Source: Agrocybe praecox (lineage: Eukaryota; Basidiomycota; Agaricomycetes; Agaricales; Agrocybaceae). Taken from it: DNA of 64,000 bases. Of the stretch, positions 23,178-35,947 are shown one piece after another (within the stretch, counting starts at the first letter, position 1; every line of letters begins with the position of its first letter). The stretch covers positions 496,001 through 560,000 of the forward strand of contig OZ024840.1 of assembly GCA_964017145.1 (NCBI GenBank), in the 5' to 3' direction. The translations under genes were made by a program, and so were the position numbers. The notes beneath the pieces were generated by a model. The model had not been told where the DNA came from and ran no database searches. It saw only the letters and a program-made list of their open reading frames with translations.

Positions 23178-25125
23178 ATGGGAGCTCCAAAATACCCGAC
23201 CATCATGGGTATGTTCTTTGTGATCATCTTCAATATTTTTTTAATGACACTGACCGGATTGCATATAGGATATCAATTGGTGGTCCAGATCGGAGGGGGC
23301 GGGTTTTCGACGTATGTGAACCTCCACCTCCACTAGAATAGCTACTGACTTATTCTCGCAGCGTCTTTCGTGCAGTGAATATCAATGATCACCGTGTTGC
23401 GGCCTGCAAACTTGTGAGGCTCACGGAAGAGACGACTGAAAGGGACAGAAAGCTCATAGACAAAGAAATGCGTGTGCACACCGCCCTCAAGCACAAGAAT
23501 GTTCTCGAATTCTTGAACGCTGTTGTTGTGGAACTAAAGCACAAGCTGACGTACGTTCCTGGGATCTATATGTTGTTGGAACTGGCGGGTGGAGGAGACC
23601 TCTTTGATAAGATTGGTGTGTGGCGCCAAAGTTGACATGTTTTCATGCTTAATCTTGATTATATTTAGCTGCAGATGTTGGTGTCCCAGATGACGTAGCG
23701 CAGCTTTACTTCAAGCAACTCATTGATGGAATGGTATGCCATCTATCCAAAGTGATGAAGCCTCTTTTGACCATGTTCACAGCAATATATACACGCGCAA
23801 GGAGTGTGCCACCGCGATCTAAAGCCAGAAAACCTACTTCTCGATGCCGCAGGTACACTCAAAATCTCGGACTTTGGTCTCTCCGCCGTATTTCGTTTGA
23901 AGGAGTCGGGTAAAACACGTTTGTTGAGTGAGAAGTGCGGCAGTTTGCCATACGTAGCACCGGAGGTATGCGTTTCGCCATTGCCTCCTTTTGAAGCGTT
24001 TCCAAGGGAGTCATAGTTGAACAGCGATAAACCGTATCACGCCGAACCTGTGGATGTATGGGGAGTGGGCGTCATCCTTTATACTCTTCTCGTCGGAAGT
24101 ACGTGCTCGCCACCCTTGATTATCGTGTATCTTATCGATCCCCGCACCCAGATACCCCATGGGACGAGCCTACAGCCAACAGTCCAGAGTTCTGTCGATA
24201 TGTGTCTGGTAAAATATTTGATGAGGACCCATGGGACAGGCTTACACCCGAGGCATTGTGTAAGTCTTTATGCCTTCCTCCTTTTATCCTCGTTGACGCA
24301 ACAAACAGCCTTGGTAACGGGAATCCTGGCTGTGGATCCAGCTCAACGAATGACGTTTGACGATATCCTCCAGCACCCATGGTTCATCAGGTACTTCAAT
24401 CTGGTGTATAGTTTTTTATTTCAGGGATCTTAACGTTGTATTAGACCAAGTCAATTAGCGGAGCGAGGAGATCCCATAGAGCTGGCTCAGAGGCTCACAC
24501 AATCTATCCGGGAAAACGGTGAACTTAATCTCGCTGCTCCGAATTTCAGCGATGAGGAGGAGTACGTTTTATGCTCCTATAACAATGTGAAGATGCACTA
24601 AATCTTTTTTCAATTTCAGTCCTATGGGCGGAGATCAAGATGAGGATGAAATCATGCTTTCTGCCACCCACCAATCACAGTTTACCCAATCGCTCATGCT
24701 TTTTGTATGTTCACAAATCGTGTGCTTATGGATTCCATCTCAATGCTAATGCTTTATTTTAGTCCCAGACACAATCTGGTGCACGTTACACACCTCATCT
24801 CACGCGTTTCTATGCTGCTATTGGACCTTCGCTTCTCATACAATTCATCAAAGAATTCCTGGAAAGCTCGAAATGCCAGACAAAACCTGCTTCAATGACG
24901 AAGAATGAACGAGGAGGAGAAGTCTATCATCTCCGCATTGGCGGTTATGACAATAGAAGGCAGTTGTTCAAAGGATGGGTAGACGTTGAATATTTCAGCT
25001 ATCGCGGGGCTGAAGGGAGCTTCTGCGTCATGCGCCGCGACGAGGGCAATCCTATTTCGTGGCGGCAACTGTGGAAAAAGGTTATCGAGTCTGAAACTGT
25101 GGAACCTCATGTGTTGAAAAAGTAG
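23178..25125 (+). CDS. CHK1: DNA-damage checkpoint Ser/Thr kinase Chk1
   Basis: A gene of about ten exons. The short first exon ends in YPTIMG and is followed by the glycine loop [14 protein letters not shown]. The kinase core shows AACKLV (ATP lysine), [30 protein letters not shown] and [17 protein letters not shown]. After the kinase comes a linker, then a C-terminal KA1-type regulatory domain with [17 protein letters not shown] and [18 protein letters not shown]. This kinase plus KA1 layout is specific to Chk1, which is activated by ATR/Mec1/Rad3 and blocks Cdc25. All catalytic residues are present. It converges with the minus-strand gene at 25404-26436 (278-bp gap). Confidence 0.93.
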
Positions 25126-25403
25126 ATGGACAGAACGCCTTCATTTGTCGGTCAGTTTTGTTCCTGGACGGATATCATGTACATTATCTTCTTTGGCTTT
25201 CCTTCCATTCCTTCCATCATTTCGTCATGCTACTTCTTATAAATTATTTGTGTCATATGTATGTATCATAGATCTGTAGCGTCATCCTTGTGGATTTTGT
25301 GTTTTTTGTCATGTTTAAAATGTATAGAAAGGATACTCAATGGAATACTTTTATGATCATTATATGGGCGACAATGCAAGGATGGTATATTTAAAGCGCG
25401 GAA

Positions 25404-26436
25404 TCATGAATTCCGTACGAAGTTAGGCGCTGGACCACCGTTTGGTCGAAGAACACCGAGATTAACTGAAGTTAACACCGTTAGAAGGTGGTATAAAGAA
25501 AATGTAGAATAAGGACAAACCAGGTCGGCGTTCCCATCCTTTCGCAAGCTGTTTTCCGCCCTTCAGAGCTAGTGTGCGGTCAAGGAATTTTTTAACTTTC
25601 CGTGAGGGTAATGTTGCTGGTGCAGGTGGGCGCGATGATGTTGGAAGTACGCGAATTTGACGAGAACTTTTAGATGAAATGATAAGATTTTTTTCTCGAT
25701 TAAATGACAAAGAAACAACGTACCCGACGAACACGTCTTGAGCTGATTTTGAGCTCGTTTTTCGGCGCTTATTTGGACGTGATCCCTTCCCGCTGCTGCG
25801 AAGATCCTCATCTTCAGTGTCTTGAATATTTTTTCTAGTTGCAGTGGATTGGTTGGCAAAAGCGGCAGCAAAAATTTCGTCGGGAAGATGGTCAGGATTA
25901 AACTTTGTCTTGACAGATTTTATCGGAGGTTCTACTTCTTCCTCGTCTTCATCTGTTTCGTCGTCGTCGTCGTCATCTGGCTGAGAGTTGTCAAGATCTG
26001 AATCCTTGTCGCTGCCCTGGTCGTCGTCCGCAATACCAAAGCCTTCGAAGCCTTCATATTCCTCTTCGTCGCTTTCTTCTCCGGATTCATCCTGAGCCTC
26101 TTGCATCGCGCGCAGCATCCTTTTCTCCAAAGCAGCAGCAGATTCGCCGTTTTCGTCGGCTTCATCTTTATCTTCGCCGTCGGAGACAAGTTCTTCGGCA
26201 TCAGCTTTTGCCTTTCCCTTTCCCTTGATAAGTTCTTTGTTCTTGTCTGCCCTCTCCTTCAATTTCCGGTCTCGTTCCTGGTTCTGTAACCTCTTGCTTT
26301 GCCGTTCAGCTTTTAGGGCATTTTGGCGCGATTCTTCGAGCTTTTTAACTTGCTTTTTGGATTGGGAGAGCGAGACAGCCTCCGGGGCGTCGGATTCAGA
26401 TTCAGAGCTGGATCCTGAGTCGTTTCGTGGGGCCAT
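25404..26436 (-). CDS. Probable nucleolar / ribosome-biogenesis protein
   Basis: Exons 26436-25724, 25666-25521 and 25465-25404 encode 306 residues. The N-terminal half has alternating basic coiled coil (QSKKQVKKLEESRQNALKAE) and long acidic runs. The middle carries FNPDHLPDEIFAAAFA and a basic nuclear-localisation-type patch (RPNKRRKTSS). The C-terminus is conserved-looking: RKVKKFLDRTLALKGGKQLA, then KGWERRPVNLGVLRPNGGPA across the last splice. Both introns have lengths or phases that keep the frame open. Acidic/basic nucleolar rRNA-processing proteins look like this, but I cannot name the orthologue with confidence. Confidence 0.7.
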
Positions 26437-26900
26437 AGATGGTGTAAGTGGAAAAGTGCTTGTAAAGAAAAAGTTTGGCTAAGATAATTATTTGTGACCG
26501 TGGGAAATTTAATTCGCCGTCAACATTGGCTGCACCTTAGTTTCGCTTTCATTGTTTCCTTGTTTCTGTTTACCGCATGCATTCACGAAAGCGTCTCAGT
26601 TTCTCACTTTTCGGAAGGTCACCCTGATAATACATACATCCTGATCTGTATAAACTGAAACGTGCGACTTGAACCTCACAACCTGGGTAGTCTTGCGTGC
26701 TTGGCCGGAATATCGTGAACTGCGAACATGGATCCGATATGCTCTCCGACGCCGCACTGGTCTGGAAAATGGGAGTTGGCGCCTCAGTCTACAAGGATTT
26801 GCATTTGTCTTCTCCGTATGGAACTCGGGCGCCTTTAGACAAGGATCAACCATCGACTATATATACATGAGAATGGCTTACGGGCTATCATCTACCTGCC
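26437..26900. promoter_or_regulatory. Divergent intergenic promoter region
   Basis: A 464-bp region between the start codons of the minus-strand nucleolar-type gene and the plus-strand P450, so it presumably holds both promoters. TATATATAC at about 26859-26867 may be a TATA-like site for the P450. No other gene is seen. Confidence 0.4.
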
Positions 26901-29301
26901 ATGCACGCTATGAAGAATTTCGCTGCTTATGCAGTTGTCGAACTGACCTGGAAATCTATGTTACTTACTCTTTTCATAGCTTATATTCTTTTGAGGCTGT
27001 GGAGGTGGATATTTCCTCAAGAAGACCCCTTTGCTGATTTACTGGGGCCTTCACCAAAATCTTGGGCTACGGGTAAGTCGAATCGATTTTCTCTCCTCCT
27101 CTCGTAGATGTACTCATTTGAATGCAAGGCAATCTGTTGCAAATATTCAACACGCAAGGTCTTATTTTCCACCAGTCCCTTGTGGATACGTATGGAGGAG
27201 TTGTTCGGATTTACGGTTTCTTTGGGGTGCGGAATTCGTCTTTCTAATCTAGCGATGTATTGAACATTTACTTAGGATAAACAATTATACGTGTCTGATC
27301 CTCGGGCACTACAAAGCATCATGCTTAAAGACCAGGATTCTTATGAAGAAACGTCCGTTTTTACCGAGTGAGTTTTCGTCGTGTATGATGCACATATACT
27401 AATGTCAAATAGAACGAATAAAGTCATATTTGGGTCTGGGCTAGTTGCCACCACAGGCAAGTCAATTAGAGAAGCGTGTCTTTCGTGTTTAACACGTTCA
27501 CTCAGGCGAGCAACACAAGCGACAAAGACGCGTGGTAAACCCAATATTCGCGGTCCCACACCTGAAGAAAATTACGCCAGTGTTTTACGACATAGCCGAC
27601 AAGGTGTGCATTGATCTGAAATATTGTCATGAGTTTTTAACGACGAAGATGTTAGCTGGTGGATGTGTTGCACAGGGAGATCTCCAGTGAGAGTTTCTCT
27701 GGGAAACTCGACATGTACGAGTGGATGTGTCGTGTGGCCTTGGAATCAGTTGGAAGGACAGTCTTGGGATATTCCTTCGATCCTCTTGATTCGCCACATA
27801 ACAATACGTATACCTACGCGATCAAGGACCTCATGTTTGTTTTTTCTCTCATCCTCGCTTCTAATGTTGATATCCCAATTAGCCCGACATTATTCTCTCT
27901 GGCACTCGTGCGTCAATTTGCACCTTTTTTGGCCCAGTTGGGTCCTCCGTGGTTCAGACGAAAATTGGTGGAATGGACACCATATAAATCTGTGCAAAAG
28001 GTTATGAGGATGTCTGATGTTATGCACGAAACGGCCGTGGAGATTCTTGAACGAAAACGGGAGGAAATTGCACGCATTGGTGATGTCGAGAAAGACGAGA
28101 AAGATATCATCAGCATCTTGTGTGAGTCTAATCAATACTCATCTAGCAATCTTGTAACTTTCCATCGTCATAGTGCGTCAAAATGAAACGGCAAGAGAAA
28201 CAGGCGGAGAACAGCTGAGCGATGTCGAATTGACTGGACAGATGACGTGAGAGGGCATTTTTTGCATTCATTTTCTGCGCCTGACCTTTCTCGACAGTGT
28301 TCTGATCTTTGGTGCACAAGATACGACATCGTCATGTTTATCTCGTCTTCTTCATCTTCTAGCACTGAACGAAGACGTACAAGATAAAATGCGCAGCGAG
28401 ATCCGTGCGACCGCAGAATTCAAGTCTGGTAGTCATATGGATTATGATACCTTGATGAAGCTTCCGTGGTTGGATGCAGCATTGAAAGAAACTCTTCGAT
28501 TGTATGGTTTCTTGTTGCATCTAAGGAATTCATCACTGATGTGTTCGCAGATATCCGCCAGTACCATTTGTTCGCCGATCGTAAGTATACATTCCCCAAC
28601 ACATTAATCTCTGGGGTATTCACTATCGTGCTATTCTTAGTGCGGTAAAAGAGACTGTTCTTCCTCATTCGAAGTCGGGAATGTCGGAAACAGGATCCGT
28701 TCGGGTTCCTAAAGATACTACATTGTTCGTCAGCATTGCTGGGGCAAACCGTCTAGAGTCAGTCTGGGGACCAGATGCCAAACAGTGGAAACCCGAAAGG
28801 TGGTTCTCGGACTCTCTGCTCACAATTAACGAATCCTCGGATCCTGCTCTTCGTCTTCCCGGAATTTATGCCAACACGTGAGTACCGCAAAGGTTCTGGC
28901 GTACCTATAAGGATCGATAACGTTACTAACTGAGGTAACTTGTGGTATGTATTATAGGCTGTCATTTTTTGGAGGCGGCAGATCTTGTGTGTAAGTATTT
29001 GAGGCCTCGGCCGCCCCGAGTAACCTATTCATTGATCCCTTCCTTTTTGAAGCGGATACAGGTTCGCACTGTTGCAAATGAGTAAGTGTCTCCGTTTATC
29101 CAGCTGACCGGGTGTTTCTACAACTATTTTTATTTAGAGATCATTCTCGTAACGCTTTTATCAAGGTTCAGATTCTCAGCTACGGATGATGTTGTTGTAT
29201 GGAATTTGTCGCAGATTATCTCTCCTTCAGTACAGTCAATAGGCTCTGATGGAGTCCATGTAGAAAATAAAGGGTTACCCCTATTTGTATCTAACATCTA
29301 A
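26901..29301 (+). CDS. Cytochrome P450 monooxygenase
   Basis: A gene with about twelve exons. An N-terminal membrane anchor (SMLLTLFIAYILLRLWRW) is followed by the P450 landmarks in order. These are a helix-C-like QHKRQRRVVNPIFA, an I-helix oxygen-binding motif GAQDTTSS, K-helix KETLRL (ExxR), the KPERW segment, and the heme loop FFGGGRSCVGYRFALLQM across a splice at 28979/29051 with the cysteine ligand intact. The last exon ends at TAA 29299-29301. It is probably bound to the ER membrane and reduced by cytochrome P450 reductase. The family number and substrate cannot be assigned. The ATG at 26901 or 26910 is the likely start. One intron (27457-27505) has a GC donor. Confidence 0.9.
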
Positions 29302-29681
29302 TTGAAACTCGTCATAAACCTAGTCTATGGTTTACGTATGTATGTTTTTAAACAAACACGTTTTTGATCTTGTCATTGATTTCCCCTTTGGTCATGTAAG
29401 CATCAGGCACGTTGCAGTATGTTATATATTCTTGTCCAAGCGATTGATTTTTGTCTTTCGTAGCTTGCTTTTTCTCCCTTTCATCCATACAACATTTTTC
29501 TTTAGCATCGTTAGCCATGGAGACTTGAGTTGCCGAGGTCCATTGGGCCCTCCCCTTCTCAAGTTCTTTGTTCGCTTTCTCTGACCGAAAGGTCTCGAGA
29601 ACCGTCCTTGTTTTATACGTTAAAGTGCCTCAGCAGCATTTTTACCAAGCACAACGAACCGCCACCAAATACTAGGTCCCC
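29302..29681. other. Intergenic region between P450 and GCN2
   Basis: A T-rich plus strand downstream of the P450 and the promoter region of GCN2. No gene seen. Confidence 0.5.
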
Positions 29682-32600
29682 ATGGAATCCCCAGAAGATT
29701 TGCAGCTCCTCGAAATCACTGCTCTGCAGTCCATCTACGCCGAAGATTTCATAGAATGTCCACCCCCCAAAGCATGGAAGGTACGTTTGGGGTTCCTCCT
29801 TTGCAGTACCATACAAGAATACTTATCCATATCTAGGGTGCGGCCAGATTACACGAATTCATTATCAGAGTTTCCCATCCCGACCCTGTCCATGCGCTGA
29901 AGGTTAATTTCAATTTGCATGTAAAGTGAGTCATATCTCCTTTTCTGCAGATCTGGTGTTCCAACGACTTTGAATAGATTCCCAAAGACATATCCACGCC
30001 TCGCATGTGCGACATTCTCTATCGACAAGCCTACAGTAGGCATCAACGATGCGCAAGTATCGAAACTTATGCATGTGATCAACACAGAGGCACAGAAGTT
30101 GAAAGGGTTTGAAATGGTCTTTACCGTGCGTTGTTCTTTCGCGTGTCCTTGTTCTCCTTTGTTCCTCGTCTCATTTAAATACAGGTTGTCGCAATATGTC
30201 AAGATTGGCTTGACAAGAACGTCAAGCCACCTATCGAAGTAGTCGGGTCCTTAGCTGTGCAAATGACTCAGAGAGCGATGGACGAGGAAAAAGTGAGTAC
30301 TTCGTTGGAACTATATCTACCTTGTCTGATTATAAGAATAGTTGAGACAGGAGAAAGAGTTTGAGCAAGCGCAGTTAGAAGCACTGGCTGCTACGCGAGC
30401 TGCGGCAGAGTTGAACGAGCAGATACAAGCTGATGCAATGAGGCAATTCCTGGCGCAAGAACAACAATACAAATCAAGGAGACGCGCCAACTCAGCCGCT
30501 ACGGAGGTTCCCTCAGTAAGGGACGGAGATACACCAATGGAGACCTTCCACGATATGAATATCAATGGAATGCATTTCAATACGGTGAAAATGTACAGCC
30601 CGAGACCTTGTAAGACTTATATTTATATGACCTGTATGCTATCTTACACACCAATAGCCCATCTCGGCCTCGTTTACATGGCAGAGCCTATCGTCGACAG
30701 AGTCTCTTATGCAGTTCCCCTCGAATTATACGTGATCACCTTCGACGGCGACCATTATTTCACCACTGGCGGGAAAAACAAGCTTAACAATTTAGTGGAG
30801 GATATGAAAGGCCTCACTAGAATCCGTCATCCGAAGATCTTGACGACTTATGGTGTCAAGCTTAATTTCCCGAATGTCGGCTCGCCTCAGTTGATGATAT
30901 TAACTGAACAAACTCCATCTGTGATGCTCCATGACATATTGGAAGAATGCGACTCTTTGAGGGAGGATCGAGCATCTGTTAGTGTTTTCAGTTATTTATC
31001 CGAGACTTATATGTTCAATCCCTGTAACTAGGATTATGTGGCTCAAATTCTGACTGCTCTGGGCGAGCTCCATGAGCGCGGTTTTGTTCACAGGGGTAAG
31101 CTCTCTTGTACTAATTGCGTTAGAGGATTTACCGACTTGTTCGAAAGGTATCACCACTCGTTCTATTGGTTTAGTTACAGATAGCCACAACCACAAATCG
31201 GTCAAGCTCTGCAAAGTCAATGTTTATACTCGACTTTTGGATCTCCATAGGTCCAATTCCTTTGGACGTAATACTCCACTTATACCAGAGGAACCGAAAC
31301 ACTTTGAGGCCTGGTTATCGAGAGATGTGGATGATTCTTTCTTGACGTATACCCGCTTCAGAGACATCCACGATGTGGGTGTAGTTCTGTTCCAGATGCT
31401 GCTCGGATTGGATGTTTGCGAGAGGTATTATGACCCTGTTGAAGCGGTCCACAAATGTTTGTTTATTTTCTCTTTTAAAAACGCAAAAATTTATCACTTT
31501 TGTTCTCTTCTAGCTTCCATCTCGCCCATACTTGCACGGCAAGCCATGCTGATGTTAGAGGCATCGAAAAAGAACTCCATTACATGTAACACTGTTCTGG
31601 CTGGACTAACTGGCATTATGCAAAACAGCCCCGTAACCACTCGGACTGTGTCCTTCCCAACACCTCATGGCGAGTTGACTCATGCATACCATCTACTGTG
31701 TAGCTTTCTTACGTTTTGGCGACAGATCCTAGAACACCAAATTTCAATGTCCAGTTCGGGTCTCCAGAGACCCCGGATTATTTCCGCCTGTCTCATAGAA
31801 CGAAACAAGTGAGTAGGTGGAAAGAAGATTGGGAAGAGTTGGAGTTATTGGTGGGTGTTTATCTGTCGGTACTCGCGAGCATACTGTTTATGTATCGGAT
31901 GCAGGGGAAAGGTTCATATGGTTCAGTGGTGAAAGCCCGAAATAAGATCGATTCAAGAATATATGCCGGTATGCGGTCTTTTTACTCCTATAAACTACTC
32001 TCATACTCACTTCGTTCTAGTCAAGAAAATTCGATTGAAATCCATGCAGAGTGATAAGATCTTCCGTGAAGTCAATGCACTGAGTCGCCTTTCTCATCGC
32101 AACATTGTCCGTTACTACACTACGTGGGTCGAGACTCTGGAACCTACGTCAGCTACTTCTGCCGGGACTTCAGATGACTCCGAAACCGATTCTTCCACCG
32201 AAGCAGGTATGTCCACCGAAGAAGAGGAAGGCTTGACTTCAGTTCCACACGCAAGCGAGCACGATCTCCCAGTTAACGGAGCATTCAACCTTGACGACTT
32301 GTCCAATTCGACGTCTATGGCTGGCTCGTCGTTTCCGAGCATTCATTTTTCCACCTCTGCGAATAATTCAGAGGAAAGCAGCAGCAGTGAAGGTGAAGAC
32401 CAGGATGAGTTCGGCGACTTGTTCAATTCTTCAAGCAAGTCGAAATCGAAGTCTGGGCCTGCATCTTTAGTGCTCAATACACCGAAACGCGCATCCAGTG
32501 AACCGGCTATCTCCAGAACGTTGTACATACAAATGGTTTGTTTTCTCTAATTTGTGCGTATAATTTTTTCTCTTATAATCCTTTCAGGAATTTGTGGAAC

Positions 32601-35600
32601 GTCAAACATTGCGAGAGGTGAGGATTTAAATTATTTGGAAATTACTATTTACAAAGCTGATATATGATCTTCAGCGAGTCATGGAAGGTCTACCTGATGA
32701 TGAAAAAGAAGGATGGCGGCTCTTTCAGCAGCTACTGGATGCCCTTGTGCACATGTCCGCACTAAATATATTGCATCGAGACATCAAACTCAATAATATT
32801 TTCATCGGTAACTGTTTTTGACTTTTCTTTATCAATGTGCTATTGCTTACCGTCGGCTTGCAGACATGAAGGGCGATTGTAAAGGTGCGCATTTTCAGAT
32901 GTCAAATTCTTTTCGCTATTTCCTGACTCTCTAATGCGACTAGTTGGTGATTTTGGCCTTGCAACCTCCAGTTTGGCTGCTGTAGAGCCACCAGATGTCT
33001 CCGAAGCCACGCTCGCAATAAATAATCTTCTTACTCAAGATATGACTCTAGGTAAGGATATCATTCTACATTGGGTTATTGATTGGGACTTATGTCACTC
33101 CAGAGGTCGGAACTACCCTTTACATTGCACCTGAGGTTCGCGATCAGAATAATCAACTGAAGAGGAGGAAGCTGAGGGCACCTCGAGACCACTCGAAAGC
33201 TGATATGTATTCACTTGGAGTATGTGCAAATTATTTCATGCGCATAATATCAATTCACATCTTTCTCTAAGATTGTTTTCTTCGAAATGAATTTCAAGTT
33301 CAATACAGGATCAGAAAGGATAGCTGTCCTGGAAGATTTACGAAAGCCTGCGATAATATTTCCCGCCAGCTGGGATCCTCATCGAAGCAGACAGAGAGAA
33401 AGTGAGCATGGATCTGCTTCGCATATATCATCGTTGTTAATTTATTCTCCACAGTCATCACCTGGTTACTCCAGCATGATCCGACGAAACGACCAACAGC
33501 CTTGGAACTTTCTCAGAGTCCCTTGATGCCGGAAAGATTGGAACAAGATCATTTCAAAAACGCAATTCGTTTAATGGGTCAGTATCTATCCTTCCAATTC
33601 TCGCTCATAGTAATAACTTTCATACACACTAGCCAAACCCGACTCGGCGCATTACCAGACCGTCTTGACACATTTATTTACTCAACCTCCTCGACCCTCG
33701 AGAGCTTTTGTCTACGATCAAGATATCGACGCTCCTGATTATGCTCCCTTGAATCAGATGGTCAACGACCAATTATGCGCAATCTTCCAGGTACATGGCG
33801 CGGTTGACATGGAACCTCCCCTCCTCATGCCTATCATGGACTCTGAAGAAGAGAAAAGTCGAGCGACGTTCATTGACAGACAAGGTGACATCGTCACTTT
33901 ACCTAATAGCATCCTTGTTCCTTTTGCTCGGCTTGCTGCTCGACAGAATATCAGACGAATTAAGAGATACCATATTGCCAACGTCTTTCGTCCGAAGTAA
34001 GTACTTCCTATTCTATAGCGTTTCTTGCTCATAACATTCGGATCCTAATCAGCCTCGCGCCTGGCCATCCGAAGTGCACGAAGGCGGCACTTTTTGATAT
34101 CATCAGTCCAGATGTCACTTCCGGGCCAACTGCTGCTGCTGCTGAACTCATTTCTGTCGCTAGCGACTGTCTGAATTTCCCTACTCTTGCACAGAATTAC
34201 GATATTCATGTGTCACACTCTAAAAGTGAGTTTAGAGCCAAGCTATCTTTACAACCCTGTTCAATGCCATTACTAGTTGTCGAAATCGCCCTCAGCCGAA
34301 TTCCTGCAGATATTCGAGCAGCTGTGGTCGACACCATTCTCCAGCAATCTAAGGTAGCACCCTCCTCTAGGCGTTCAACTCTCTTGAAGCTAGGCTTACT
34401 GAGGAGTATGGCCGACGAACTTGAGATTCTAGCTGAAGTTGGTGAGTAACATCAGAGATTGTGCGTGAATAAACATTGACAAGGAATTGCAGAGGAACGA
34501 GTGGACGATGTCGTCTTTGAACTTGAAAGAATCGGAACCTCCCTGGGACTTCTTTTGCAACAGCCTATCAAAGAAGTAAACGAGGTCATTCATTTCGCCA
34601 AACTTGCGGGGGTGAAGCGTCAAATCTTTTTTCATCCACTCATGCTTGGAAGTCATCACACCCATTTCAAGGATGGTGTCATGGTGGAGGTGGTTAGACG
34701 AAATAAGCCTTCAGACATTCTTGCTGCAGGTGGCCGGTGCGTATAAAAGATAACTCCATGAACTAATGTGGCTGACAAGTGTTGTGTTTTACAGTTATGA
34801 CAACCTTATCGCTCGCTTCCAACCCCTCAAACAAAATACAGAGCCCATCTGCGCTTTTGGGATTCAAATAGCAGTGGAGAAAATTACTGCCGCGTTAGCT
34901 TCTTATCAGAGTGCTGCATTCAAGACGTTTGTGAAGGAAGAGCGGTCATTTGGTTTCTGGAGTCCTAGGAGATGTGACGTCTATGTTATTTCTCAGGAAG
35001 CAGGTCATTTGCAAGAACGATTTGAAGTTGTGTCATATTTGTGGCAAAACAAAATCAGCGCAGATCTGATGTACGAGTCCGGACTTCTTGATGCAGACCA
35101 TGAGAAATACTTTGACATCTGTGTAAGAGAAGGAATCTTGTAGGTTTTGGCATTCACGCACGTCTAACCAGGACGCTAATCGGGTTCTTCCTTCAGATTT
35201 ACGGTACATCCTCGCCCTCGTACTGGTGGTAATTTGTTCAAGGTGAAGAGCGTCCTGAAACAGACGGAAGTCGAGCGTGAGTGGCATCAGTGAGAACCGA
35301 AAAGAAATTAATCTGATTGTCTTTTTAGTCACTCGTCAAGAGTTGGTCAGCTGGCTGCAACATCAAATCGCAGACCAGAAACGCTTAGATGTATCAACGT
35401 CAGGAACTGCTATAGCCCTCCCTGAGACATCGCCAAATCTCTCCATAATGAAAGATACAGCTACTTTACCGGACGTACACCTTATACTCCCAGAAGGAAA
35501 GAAACAATCCAAATCTCACAAACAAATACGTCTCGACAAAGGTATAGGCTCACTATATTGCTTTTATATTCATTTTCTGATAATTCTTTGCAGCGTTTAC

Positions 35601-35874
35601 GAAAGCACTGGCAATAAAGAACACTTTCATGACGAAGATGCCAGTTGTCGCTGTCGATGTTGCCCCTGCTCACTTTGACGCTATGGTCAGGAACTCATCT
35701 TGGGTCAGCGACGAAGAATCGTGGAAATCAATCTTGTCGATGTTCCCCCCTGTGCATGCAGGTTATGGACCGACAGTACGAGAAGCTGTTCAAAAACGCA
35801 AGTTGGAAGGGCATGCCCACGTACTTCTTTATTCTGTTCGAGACGAGCGCATTCAAATACTTACCCTGCATTGA
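29682..35874 (+). CDS. GCN2: eIF2-alpha kinase Gcn2
   Basis: A large multi-exon gene with the complete Gcn2 architecture. An RWD domain begins at the start (LLEITALQSIYAEDF) and would bind Gcn1. A charged coiled coil follows (30342-30480). A pseudokinase region spans roughly 30690-31700 (GLTRIRHPKILTTYGV). The active kinase starts near 31905 with GKGSYGSVVKARN, a VKKIRLKSM lysine region and HRNIVRYYTTWVE. It then has a long acidic Ser-rich insert (about 32150-32480), LHRDIKLNNIFI, VGDFGLA and TLYIAPEV. A HisRS-like domain runs from about 33650 to 35250, and a C-terminal dimer/ribosome-binding region closes the protein (end QILTLH). Uncharged tRNA activates such kinases to phosphorylate eIF2-alpha during amino-acid starvation. 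The start at 29682 immediately precedes the RWD domain. Confidence 0.93.
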
Positions 35875-35947
35875 ACCAACATGATATCCTCACCAAAAAA
35901 TGTGTGCATCACTGATTTTTCTTTATGTTTTTGTGATAGAATCCTTG

